A stretch of DNA of 45,075 bases, taken from positions 1 to 45,075 of the forward strand of contig JANXYN010000089.1 in the NCBI GenBank assembly GCA_025356035.1. Reading direction: 5' to 3'. The DNA is from Geobacteraceae bacterium (lineage in GTDB: Bacteria > Desulfobacterota > Desulfuromonadia > Geobacterales > Geobacteraceae). The first letter of the stretch is position 1. Each line of letters opens with the position of its first letter. This document shows positions 17,647 to 25,409 of this stretch, piece after piece. The translations under genes were made by a program, and so were the position numbers. The notes beneath the pieces were generated by a model that saw only the letters and a program-made list of their open reading frames with translations, was not told the DNA's origin and searched no databases.

Positions 17647-18918
17647 TCATTTGAAAAAAGCGACCATGTAGTCCAGGTTTTCTTTGTACTCGAGGTTCCC
17701 CAGATGGCCGCCGCGCGGGTAGATCTTGGCCCGCTCGCCGAAGAGCTGCCGCAGGTAGTCAAGCTCCGCCTTGGTCAGGATGAAGTCGTTCTCGTTAGTC
17801 ATTACGCCGAACTTGGCAGATGACTTCAGATACCCCTCGATGCTGGTGAGGCTCTGGGAGTTGATGAGCTCCTGCTTGGTGAGTCCCGGCCGCCGCTTCT
17901 GGAAGTAGGGATAGAAATACTCGTTAAAATAGTCGAAGAAGCTCAAATGGGTGGAGACCAGGAAATAGTCGGAAAGGGAATCGGTGGGACTCAAGACCCG
18001 GTTCTTCGGCACGACATAGCCGCTATTGGTCATCACGTCGGAGGAGAAGATCATGCCGGCCAGGTTGATGCGGAAGGTGAGCCCGATCAGTCCGGCGGTT
18101 TCTTCGTGGGAGAAAAGACGCTCCGCGTAGATCGAGTAAAGAAAATCATCGTTGATGGCGACGAAGTTGCCATAGCGATAGAACTGGCTGAACTTTGACA
18201 GCATCTTGTTGAAAAAGATGCCTTGCTTCTTGGGCCCTCCGGGGATCTGCTTAAGCATGTCCTCGATCCTTGTCACCGAATTGTAGAGGCTTACCGGGGG
18301 GTTGATCATGAGTACCTTGCGGAAGTTGAAGACTCGGCGTTCCTCGTCAAGCCTCGTCACGAAGGCTGCCTGGCTAGCTCCCAGGCTATAACCGCACAGG
18401 TCGAATGAGGACACCTCGATATCGCCCTCAACCTGCTTCCAGGCTGTCTCCATCACCCGGTACAGATCAGCCGCGTCCTCGGTAAGATCGCCGGGGATGC
18501 TGCTTTGCGAGGCGGAGATAATGAAGTTGGCATGGGAAGGCGACGGCAGGGTGATGACGTGGAAGCCGGCCTGGTAGAGGGCTTTCATCATGGTCAAAAG
18601 CTTGGGAGCCCGGTCGCTGGAGCCGGCGCCGGCGATCAGAAAGACCAGCGGCGCCTTCTGCTTCTGGTAGGCGAAGGTGCAGCGCAGCCCCGTGTCGTAG
18701 AAGAAAATCGGCGGTCTCTGCCGGTCCGGGATGACATCGAGCACAAGCTGCCGGGTGCGCATCTTTGCGGGAAACTCGGGCATGAGGCTTGCCGGCGTCC
18801 CGAGTATGGTGGCTTCATACGAACCCTGAATCGGGTAGCCGTAGCCGTCATCCGCCGCAAGACTTGGCACAGACGTTAGGACGAGGCAGGCAATGAACAG
18901 CAGTCTCAGGTGCAACAT
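17647..18918 (-). CDS. Secreted alpha/beta-hydrolase-like protein
   Basis: The start at 18918 (MLHLRLLFIACL) follows ATAGGAGG and yields a Sec signal peptide cleaved after SLA. The frame from 18996 is not supported. 423 residues. LVFLIAGAGSSD resembles the oxyanion region and DLCGYSLGASQAAF contains the GxSxG nucleophile elbow; a late RGGHLGNL may supply the histidine. The exact substrate is unknown. As first gene of an operon with MlaA and an acyl-activating acyltransferase, a lipase or esterase acting on envelope lipids is a reasonable inference. Confidence 0.72.
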   Translation of the reverse strand: MLHLRLLFIACLVLTSVPSLAADDGYGYPIQGSYEATILGTPASLMPEFPAKMRTRQLVLDVIPDRQRPPIFFYDTGLRCTFAYQKQKAPLVFLIAGAGSSDRAPKLLTMMKALYQAGFHVITLPSPSHANFIISASQSSIPGDLTEDAADLYRVMETAWKQVEGDIEVSSFDLCGYSLGASQAAFVTRLDEERRVFNFRKVLMINPPVSLYNSVTRIEDMLKQIPGGPKKQGIFFNKMLSKFSQFYRYGNFVAINDDFLYSIYAERLFSHEETAGLIGLTFRINLAGMIFSSDVMTNSGYVVPKNRVLSPTDSLSDYFLVSTHLSFFDYFNEYFYPYFQKRRPGLTKQELINSQSLTSIEGYLKSSAKFGVMTNENDFILTKAELDYLRQLFGERAKIYPRGGHLGNLEYKENLDYMVAFFK

Positions 18919-19166
18919 GCGGATACCTCCTATGCAGGGGCATGACCGTTCGCCTGTCCGAACCGTCATGCGGGCTGCCACTGCGGAAATGATCATATTA
19001 TCGTGGCAAATGGTCTTTAGCTTTAGCCAGAAAGTTTCAAGAAGGTAAGTGTTGCTGCCGGAGACCTTCGAGTTGTTTCAGTATACCATGTTTCAACCCT
19101 GCCACAATTTCGCTGTACAACCGCGAATTGACACACATTATATATACCCATCAGGTTTTAAGGTTG
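18919..19166. other. Intergenic region upstream of the lipid operon
   Basis: It should contain the operon promoter on the minus strand; no clear boxes are seen. A plus-strand TTGACA at 19128 has a TATATA only seven bases later, so it is not a standard promoter. Confidence 0.3.
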
Positions 19167-19283
19167 GAATTGGCTGACATTCTCGAATACGTCAACAACC
19201 CGCCGGTAGGGATAAGAAGTACCGATTCGATCTTGACTGTCGGGCTTCAGTACGCCTTCTGCGAGAAACAGCGGCACAGCTGA
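19167..19283 (+). pseudogene. C-terminal fragment of an outer-membrane beta-barrel protein
   Basis: A short frame reads LADILEYVNNPPVGIRSTDS followed by ILTVGLQYAF and stops soon after. The closing alternating hydrophobic strand ending in aromatic F is typical of the last strand of porin-like proteins. No start or upstream domain is present. The fragment lies next to repeat copy B, so it may be debris from an insertion or deletion. Confidence 0.35.
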
Positions 19284-19435
19284 CGACGCATCAGACGGGG
19301 CTCATGGTCTGGCTTCAATCAGAGAAATATTTTGGGTGAAAATGTCACTACAGTCCGGTAAATTTTGAATGTACTGGGAAGTATTTTCATCATTCATAAT
19401 TCATCCTTCATAATTGAATTTACAATTGCATTATA

Positions 19436-19570
19436 AAAATTGACCCCCGCCCCCATTTCAGTTACATTGAGGCAGTTTTGCTGTCATGGGGGAGAGTCGA
19501 AATGGCGGGATTTAGAAGATGATGTTGGAAGCCGCTGCAGGCCAATTCAAAGGCTGGGCGGTTTTTTGGT
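19436..19570 (+). repeat. Dispersed ~125-bp repeat, copy B
   Basis: Starts AAAAATTGACCC and shares long blocks with copy C (GTTACATTGAGGCAGTTTT, GAGAGTCGAAATGGCGGGAT, GCCAATTCAAAGGCTGGGCG). It lies 190 bases upstream of tRNA-Arg in direct orientation with copy C. Confidence 0.75.
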
Positions 19571-19762
19571 GGGTAAGGAGATGGCCTCCGGGATTTGGCG
19601 ATTGCTAAAGCGAGACCGGTATTCTTCGCTCTGTTTCTTGAAAAATGTTGAAATGTTGGACCTGGCCCTGGAGACTCGCTCCGCGATCTCAACCGAAGAG
19701 AACGGGAGCGGCAGGTAACCGCAAAGTGGACAGGTTCAACCCTGCACCACTACACCACGCAT

Positions 19763-19839
19763 GCGCCTGTAGCTCAGCTGGATAGAGTACCTGGCTTCGA
19801 ACCAGGGTGTCGGCAGTTCGAATCTGTCCGGGCGCGCCA
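19763..19839 (+). tRNA. tRNA-Arg, anticodon TCG
   Basis: It folds as a full cloverleaf: acceptor GCGCCTG/CGGGCGC, D arm GCTC...GAGT, anticodon stem CCTGG/CCAGG with loop CTTCGAA (anticodon TCG, reads CGA), T arm GGCAG-TTCGAAT-CTGTC, and encoded CCA. A strong terminator follows. It is flanked by direct repeats B and C and is followed by a likely acquired ATPase gene. Confidence 0.95.
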
Positions 19840-19841
19840 AT

Positions 19842-19882
19842 AAAAACAGAAGGTTACGGCAATAGCCGTGACCTTCTGTTAT
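19842..19882 (+). terminator. Terminator of the tRNA-Arg transcript
   Basis: 15-bp near-perfect stem ACAGAAGGTTACGGC / GCCGTGACCTTCTGT with AATA loop, preceded by A5 and followed by TATAA. The T-tract is short. Confidence 0.75.
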
Positions 19883-19890
19883 AACATTAG

Positions 19891-20018
19891 AAAAATTGAC
19901 CCTCGCCCCCATATCGGTTACATTGAGGCAGTTTTTCTGTCGTGGGGAGAGTCGAAATGGCGGGATTTATAAGATGATGCTGAAAGCCGCTGCGGGCCAA
20001 TTCAAAGGCTGGGCGGCT
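19891..20018 (+). repeat. Dispersed ~125-bp repeat, copy C
   Basis: Starts AAAAATTGACCC, as in copy B, and is collinear with it over about 125 bases. It ends about 90 bases before the large ATPase gene and brackets the tRNA gene together with copy B. Confidence 0.75.
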
Positions 20019-20110
20019 TTTGTTGTTTGGTGGGGCTCAAGTTGGCATTTTGGAACCTGATAATCACATAAAAGGCACCTCCCAACTAATAGAACGTTAG
20101 GACGCGCAGC

Positions 20111-22714
20111 ATGGCGATACTCCAAGAAATATTGAAATGGGCTGACGGGCTTCCACAATGGCAAAGCGATGCCATCGCACGTCTGTTGGCAAAACAGACA
20201 CTCGCGACTGACGACCTAAACGACTTGTTTGCGTTGCTCAAGGCTGCGCATGGCATCCCTGACCCTAAGGAGCGTACCCCTAAGCCGCTAACAGCCGATC
20301 AGATTCCAGTGCCGGAACTAGCCTCGATGCATGTTGTGTTGCTGGCCATGGAGAATATGCGACATGTCAACGCGATTGCGGAAAATCAGCGTTTGGCCTT
20401 CGGTAGCACCGGGCTTACGGTTATCTATGGGGACAATGGTTCGGGCAAATCCGGCTATTCGCGTGTGCTCAAACGGGCTTGCCGCGCCCGCGACCAGATG
20501 GAGCCGATTCATCCGAACGCCAATCTGCCTGCCGGCATGGTCGGTGTTGCTGAAGCCGACTTCGAAATTGCAGTCAATGGAGTAACGAAGGACGTACATT
20601 GGACCAACGGCAAAACGGCACCCTCCGAGTTGTCGTCTCTGTCGATATTCGACTCGCGCTGTGCACGCGCCTACCTCGATAATGAAGATGACTTCTCCTA
20701 CGTTCCGTATGGGCTTGATGTCTTTGAAGGACTGGCGAAGGTCTGCAGGCAGCTGAAAGCCATGATCGAAACAGAGCAAGTCCTGTATGCCGTCGATCTA
20801 ACGGCATTTGCGCATTTGAAAGGCGATACTGCTGTCGGCAAGCTGATTGCGACGTTGTCTGCCAAGACTACGACTGCCCAGATCGAAGCACTGGCTACAC
20901 TGACACCTGAAGAGCTGGTCCAGCATGCTGAGCTGGACAAGAGCCTGAAAGAGAACAACCCGAAAGAGAAAGCCTCTCAGTTGCGCTTGCGCGCACGTCG
21001 CATCGCCACTATTGCCGCGAATGCGACCAGCAAAGGCGCCTTGGTTGACCAGTCGGTGGTTACCAAGCTGAGTGGCTTGTCTGACAGTTTTAGCATTGCG
21101 CAGGTTGCGGCAGCGCTAGCCGCCCAACAATTTGAGGAAGGCGAGAACCTGCTGTTGGGCACTGGTGGCGAAGCGTGGCGAGAACTGTTCGAGGCTGCCC
21201 GTAAATTTGCGCTCGAATCTCATCCCGACAAGTCGTTTCCTGAGTTGGGTGCGGATGCTCCATGTCCTCTATGCCAGCAACCTCTCGCTGAAGGCGCCGC
21301 GCGCTTGCTACGGTTCGAAGCGTTTATTCAGCAAGAAGCAGAAAGGACCGCTCAAGAGCGTCGCGCCGCACTGGACGCAGAGTACAGACTTTTTGCTGCG
21401 CACGTCTTGACTCTGAATCTTGATGACGTGACTTATAGTGAGATCGAGGCCATGGCCCCGCAGCTCGCTGCGGATGCACGTGCTTTCGAGCAGGCACTGG
21501 TCGCTCGCCACGAGGCTATCAAAGCGGCCATGGTGTCACATCAGTGGGGCTGCGCCGATAGAGAATTGGTCAGTCCAGTTGCGCGACTCCAAGCGCTTGC
21601 TGACAAACTGAACGCCGACGCCGAAATCTTGGAGAAAGCTTCAGACGAAAAAACTCGCGCCGCGCTGCAAATGCAGTTCGGCGAGTTCGATGTGCGGGTC
21701 CGGCTCAACCAGATTAAAGAAGCCGTCGTCACAGCAGTGTCAAGGCTTAGTCACCATGCCAAGCTCACGCAGTGTCTGTCCGCCGTCAAGACCAATGCCA
21801 TTTCCCTTAAGTCATCGGAACTGACCGAAAAAGTAGTGTCTAAGGAGCTGGCCGAAGCACTCAACCGCGAGTTCAAGGCGCTAGGCGTCGGTCAGCTCAG
21901 AGTGTCCCTGCAAAGCCGTTCGGACAAAGGCAAGGCTTTGCACAAGCTGAAGCTGGAGCTGCCACAAAGCCGCAGCCCAGGCGACATTCTCAGCGAGGGG
22001 GAGCAGCGTGCCATCGCTATTGGCTCTTTCTTGGCCGAAGTCGGTCTGAGCCGTGGCAAAGGTGGCATCGTTTTCGACGATCCAGTGTCCTCGCTCGATC
22101 ATCGCAGGCGCGAGCGTGTCGCTAGGCTCTTGGCGATCGAAGCTACCCATCGCCAAGTCATCGTATTTACGCATGACATCTATTTCTTATGCATTCTGGC
22201 GGAGGAAGCAGAGTCAGCCGGAGTACCAATCACCACGCAGAGCCTGACGCGTCGGGCAGAGGGGTATGGTGTTGCCTATCCAGATCTGCCATTCGAGGGT
22301 AAGAGCGCTACCAAGCGGATTGGTGCACTGAATGCGCAATATCAGCTCATCGCAAAGCTGTACAAGGCTGGTGAAGAACAGGAATGCCGGCGACAGACTG
22401 TCGATGCATACTCTCGGTTGCGCATGGCTTGGGAGCGCGCCGTCGAGGAGGTACTGTTCCGAAAGGTAGTCCTACGCTTCCGCAAAGGAGTAGAAACACA
22501 GCGGCTGGCAGAAGTCGTCGTTGATGACAGCGACTACGTCCAAGTGGATGCCGGCATGACGAAGTGCTCGAATTACGCGCATGACATGGCACTCCTGGGC
22601 GGTGTTGCCGTGCCTGAACCTGATGAACTACTGAATGACATTGTGGCGTTGGAAGAGTGGCGTGATCAGATTGAGAAGAGAAGTAAAGATACAGCAAAGA
22701 GGCGAAAGGGATGA
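20111..22714 (+). CDS. Large Rad50/AAA_13-like ATPase, RloC/PrrC-like anticodon-nuclease candidate
   Basis: 867 residues. Walker A GDNGSGKS at 107-114, an ABC signature LSEGEQR near 627, Walker B GGIVFDDPVSSLD with D656/D657, and VIVFTHD (H-loop) form one split ABC ATPase head. The middle is coiled-coil-like and holds a CPLC zinc-hook motif (C385, C388), as in Rad50 and RloC. After the head, R771 and E775 (RMAWE) and H824 (NYAHD) give an R-x3-E...H order like the catalytic triad described for PrrC/RloC anticodon nucleases, though the E-H spacing is longer here. Function is inferred: a defence protein or tRNA-targeting enzyme. It may be horizontally acquired, given the tRNA and repeats next to it. 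Ribosome site is weak. Confidence 0.7.
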   Translation: MAILQEILKWADGLPQWQSDAIARLLAKQTLATDDLNDLFALLKAAHGIPDPKERTPKPLTADQIPVPELASMHVVLLAMENMRHVNAIAENQRLAFGSTGLTVIYGDNGSGKSGYSRVLKRACRARDQMEPIHPNANLPAGMVGVAEADFEIAVNGVTKDVHWTNGKTAPSELSSLSIFDSRCARAYLDNEDDFSYVPYGLDVFEGLAKVCRQLKAMIETEQVLYAVDLTAFAHLKGDTAVGKLIATLSAKTTTAQIEALATLTPEELVQHAELDKSLKENNPKEKASQLRLRARRIATIAANATSKGALVDQSVVTKLSGLSDSFSIAQVAAALAAQQFEEGENLLLGTGGEAWRELFEAARKFALESHPDKSFPELGADAPCPLCQQPLAEGAARLLRFEAFIQQEAERTAQERRAALDAEYRLFAAHVLTLNLDDVTYSEIEAMAPQLAADARAFEQALVARHEAIKAAMVSHQWGCADRELVSPVARLQALADKLNADAEILEKASDEKTRAALQMQFGEFDVRVRLNQIKEAVVTAVSRLSHHAKLTQCLSAVKTNAISLKSSELTEKVVSKELAEALNREFKALGVGQLRVSLQSRSDKGKALHKLKLELPQSRSPGDILSEGEQRAIAIGSFLAEVGLSRGKGGIVFDDPVSSLDHRRRERVARLLAIEATHRQVIVFTHDIYFLCILAEEAESAGVPITTQSLTRRAEGYGVAYPDLPFEGKSATKRIGALNAQYQLIAKLYKAGEEQECRRQTVDAYSRLRMAWERAVEEVLFRKVVLRFRKGVETQRLAEVVVDDSDYVQVDAGMTKCSNYAHDMALLGGVAVPEPDELLNDIVALEEWRDQIEKRSKDTAKRRKG

Positions 22715-22840
22715 CTGCCTTTTGAGGGGAAATGGGACTGCGCCAGCATCGGTGTCTCAGGTTTGACTTTTGGACATTCACTTGCCGTAATTGCCAACCA
22801 GAAACGCGCCCTGCCGAAGGGCGAATATCGAGGACAGAAC

Positions 22841-23167
22841 ATGCCGAAGAAAATTCCCAGCTTGGTAAGTGTGATGTTTATATTTTTGGGCACCCTGGCT
22901 GTACTCTTTTCAATGGGCGCTATTGCTTATACGCCAACGAGGAACAATGCCAGCATCCTCAATGATCCGCGCCACTGGACTGTCAGTTGTCTGGGGTTGG
23001 CTTTTATGGGGGCGGGCATCGCCATGCTATTTCAAGAAAGGAAAAGCTGGTTTTTGGTGCTCAATGGCCTGATGGTAATCTGCACATTTTTTTCGAGCAT
23101 GGTCTGGATCGTCTATTTTTCAGGGAAGGCCGAGCCGAAAAAGGGGACAGACTATTTTAGTCAGTAA
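22841..23167 (+). CDS. Small membrane protein, unknown function
   Basis: The start at 22841 (MPKKIPSLVSVMF) is preceded by GAGGACAG; the longer frame has no site. 108 residues with three hydrophobic helices (about 8-30, 47-65, 73-95) and a short charged tail. No family is recognised. It sits 127 bases after the ATPase gene and 41 bases before the zinc-ribbon membrane protein. Confidence 0.6.
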   Translation: MPKKIPSLVSVMFIFLGTLAVLFSMGAIAYTPTRNNASILNDPRHWTVSCLGLAFMGAGIAMLFQERKSWFLVLNGLMVICTFFSSMVWIVYFSGKAEPKKGTDYFSQ

Positions 23168-23208
23168 ATTTTCCCCTTATTCTATACACATCTAAAATGG
23201 AGGTTTTA

Positions 23209-24051
23209 ATGCACATCCAATGCCCCGGTTGTGGCGCCTCTGGTGCCATGGACGAAGCAAAAATCCCTGACAAAGGTACCTCTGTCAGCTGTCCCAAGTG
23301 TAAAAACCGTTTTTTGGTTCGTCGATCTGCTGGCGCTTCGAATCCAGCCGTCCATGTATGCCCTGCCTGTCAATATGGTACCGATCCCCACAGCTCATTC
23401 CAGATCTGCCCGAAGTGTGGCGTTGTCGTAGAAAAATTCCTGAAGGCACAGGAACGGAAGAAAATGCTGGAGGAAGAGAAGGGGGCCCGTGAACTGGGGA
23501 TTGGCGTCACTCCAGGGATACCCGCGGCGGAAAAGCCGACAGCGGTTAAAGTTATTGGCTGGCTTTTTATAGCGGTTGCAGCATTAATGGTATTTTCGGG
23601 CGGCATGGGGTTTATCACCTTTACGGCAATGCAACAGATGGGCGGCGGGCGTATGCAGTTCCCTCCGAATGCGCCGGCCCAGTTTCGCCTGATGGCGGTC
23701 GTGTTTGAATATTTCGGGATTATAGCTCTGCTGCAGATCGTATTTGGCGCCTTTGTCATCTTTGCGGGGGTTCAGTTCCTGAAGCTGCGAGCATGGGCAA
23801 GAACTGCACTTGAGACGGTCTCGTGGCTGGGGCTCCTGTATCTTGTCGGTTTCGGCATCTTCTGGCTCATCTCCTGGACAAACATGACGGGTATGGCCGG
23901 GCCTGGAAACGTTCAAGGATCGGCGCAGGCGACGTTTCAGGTTATCGGCACCGTCATGGGTATTGTCGTACTCTCAGTGTTTGCGGTGCCGACTATTATT
24001 ATGATAAAGGTATTGCGAGGAAAGCCGATTAGGGAAGCAGTAAGTGGGTAG
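23209..24051 (+). CDS. Zinc-ribbon membrane protein, unknown function
   Basis: The start at 23209 follows GGAGGTTTTA. 280 residues. The N-terminus begins MHIQCPGCGASGAM and has CPKCKNRF, an MJ0042-type zinc finger. A second CPACQ...CPKCG ribbon follows near residue 50. After a charged linker come four hydrophobic helices from about residue 105. Such proteins are common in Geobacter and are uncharacterised. The cytoplasmic zinc ribbons could bind a partner protein or nucleic acid. Confidence 0.75.
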   Translation: MHIQCPGCGASGAMDEAKIPDKGTSVSCPKCKNRFLVRRSAGASNPAVHVCPACQYGTDPHSSFQICPKCGVVVEKFLKAQERKKMLEEEKGARELGIGVTPGIPAAEKPTAVKVIGWLFIAVAALMVFSGGMGFITFTAMQQMGGGRMQFPPNAPAQFRLMAVVFEYFGIIALLQIVFGAFVIFAGVQFLKLRAWARTALETVSWLGLLYLVGFGIFWLISWTNMTGMAGPGNVQGSAQATFQVIGTVMGIVVLSVFAVPTIIMIKVLRGKPIREAVSG

Positions 24052-24110
24052 GAACGGTCGAGCAGCGAGCCCTGCTGCAGGGCGACTATCAAAAAGGAAA
24101 GGATAACACC

Positions 24111-24365
24111 ATGAACAGCTGGATAGTAATGCTTTGTACCATCGTCGCACTCCTCGCCGGGTGTAGCTCTTCAAGCCAACCCCAAAACGGGGAGAAGGAT
24201 CAGGGGCGTGCGGAGACCAAGAAGCTGGAGGGGGCGTCGGCTGTCGGTTATGACGGCAAGGCGATCCGGAAGGGCGTGGACAATAGCCTCAACAAGAACG
24301 ATGACCACAACCGGGAGCTGGATAAGGAGCTGAAACCGGGGAGCGATGGGGAGCAGAAGCCGTAA
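24111..24365 (+). CDS. Small lipoprotein
   Basis: 84 residues with a lipoprotein signal ending LLAGC. The mature part is short, charged and probably unstructured (QNGEKDQG, KNDDHNRELDKELK). AAAGGAAAGG precedes the ATG. No family is recognised. It precedes the SPFH gene by 38 bases, so the two are probably co-transcribed. Confidence 0.7.
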   Translation: MNSWIVMLCTIVALLAGCSSSSQPQNGEKDQGRAETKKLEGASAVGYDGKAIRKGVDNSLNKNDDHNRELDKELKPGSDGEQKP

Positions 24366-24403
24366 CGTACATGCCGTAATTCAATTCAATGTCAGGAGGA
24401 AGT

Positions 24404-25312
24404 ATGGGGTTAGAGAGTAATTGGTCGGACAAAACAGCAGCACTCAAGCGGATGATCGTTGGCGCCGTGGTCATCTTTGTCATCCTGTTCATCATCGGCC
24501 CGGTGTTGTTCCGCTTCAAGATGATCGAGCCAGGCTACACCGGGATCAAGATCAACAAGCTCGGCGCCGGCCGTGGCGTCAGCAAGGAAAACCTGATTAC
24601 CGGGCTGGTCTTTTATTCCCCGATCATCACCCGGGTGGTCGCGTACCCGACCTTCGTTCAGCGGGTCGCCTGGACCCACGATACCCATGAGGGGAACCCG
24701 GTCAACGAAGAATTGACCTTCAACACCAAGGATTCGGTGCCGGTCAACGTGGATGCGGCGGTGAGTTACATCCTGGCGGCCAGCAAGGTGCCGGAATTCT
24801 ACACCGAATTCCGCGCCGACGATATCCGCCAGTTCACCCACGGCTTCATGCGTGATACCACCCGCAACATCATCAGTCAGGTCGGCTCCGAATACACCTT
24901 CGACGAGATCAATGGGCCGAAGAAGGAGGAATTTCTAGGTCGGGTGGGGAAGCAGATCAACGAGAGCGTCTCGCGATACGGGATCAGCATCCAGCAATTC
25001 GGCGCCATCGGCGCACTGCGACCTCCCCAGGCGCTGCTGGAGGCGGTGAATGCCAAGACCCAGGCAATCCAGAACTCGATCCGGGTGGAAAACGAGCTGC
25101 GCCAGGCAACGGCGGAAGCCAAGAAACGGGTGGCGATCGCGCAGGGGGAGGCCGCGGCAAACCGGGCGCTCGCCTCGTCGATCGATCCGCGCCTGATCCA
25201 GTGGGAGCAGATGAAACTGCAGCGGGCTGCCATCGACAAATGGAACGGCAAGATGCCCGACGTTATGGGTGGCGGCAACAGCGGGATGCTGTTCAATATC
25301 CCGGCCAAATAG
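24404..25312 (+). CDS. SPFH-domain (prohibitin/HflK-like) membrane protein
   Basis: The start at 24404 follows CAGGAGG. 302 residues. One N-terminal helix (about 20-40), then an SPFH domain (EPGYTGIKINKLGAG ... VNEELTFNTKDSVPVNVDAA), then a coiled coil rich in AKKRVAIAQGEAAANRALA. This is the prohibitin/stomatin plan: oligomeric rings in the inner membrane that organise lipids or modulate proteases. A strong terminator follows. Confidence 0.85.
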   Translation: MGLESNWSDKTAALKRMIVGAVVIFVILFIIGPVLFRFKMIEPGYTGIKINKLGAGRGVSKENLITGLVFYSPIITRVVAYPTFVQRVAWTHDTHEGNPVNEELTFNTKDSVPVNVDAAVSYILAASKVPEFYTEFRADDIRQFTHGFMRDTTRNIISQVGSEYTFDEINGPKKEEFLGRVGKQINESVSRYGISIQQFGAIGALRPPQALLEAVNAKTQAIQNSIRVENELRQATAEAKKRVAIAQGEAAANRALASSIDPRLIQWEQMKLQRAAIDKWNGKMPDVMGGGNSGMLFNIPAK

Positions 25313-25350
25313 GAGCCCCTAACTACGCATCAATAGAGGCGTTACATATG

Positions 25351-25384
25351 ACAAAGCCGCCAGCTTATAAGCTGGCGGCTTTGT
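25351..25384. terminator. Bidirectional terminator between SPFH and sulfatase genes
   Basis: Perfect stem ACAAAGCCGCCAGCTT / AAGCTGGCGGCTTTGT; both sides carry A or T runs inside the stem. It separates convergent genes. Confidence 0.85.
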
Positions 25385-25409
25385 CCGTCTAGACACCGGT
25401 GGTTGTCGG

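Noticed and set aside
19128-19146. TTGACA followed by TATATA
   Set aside because: Spacing of seven bases is far too short for a sigma-70 promoter.
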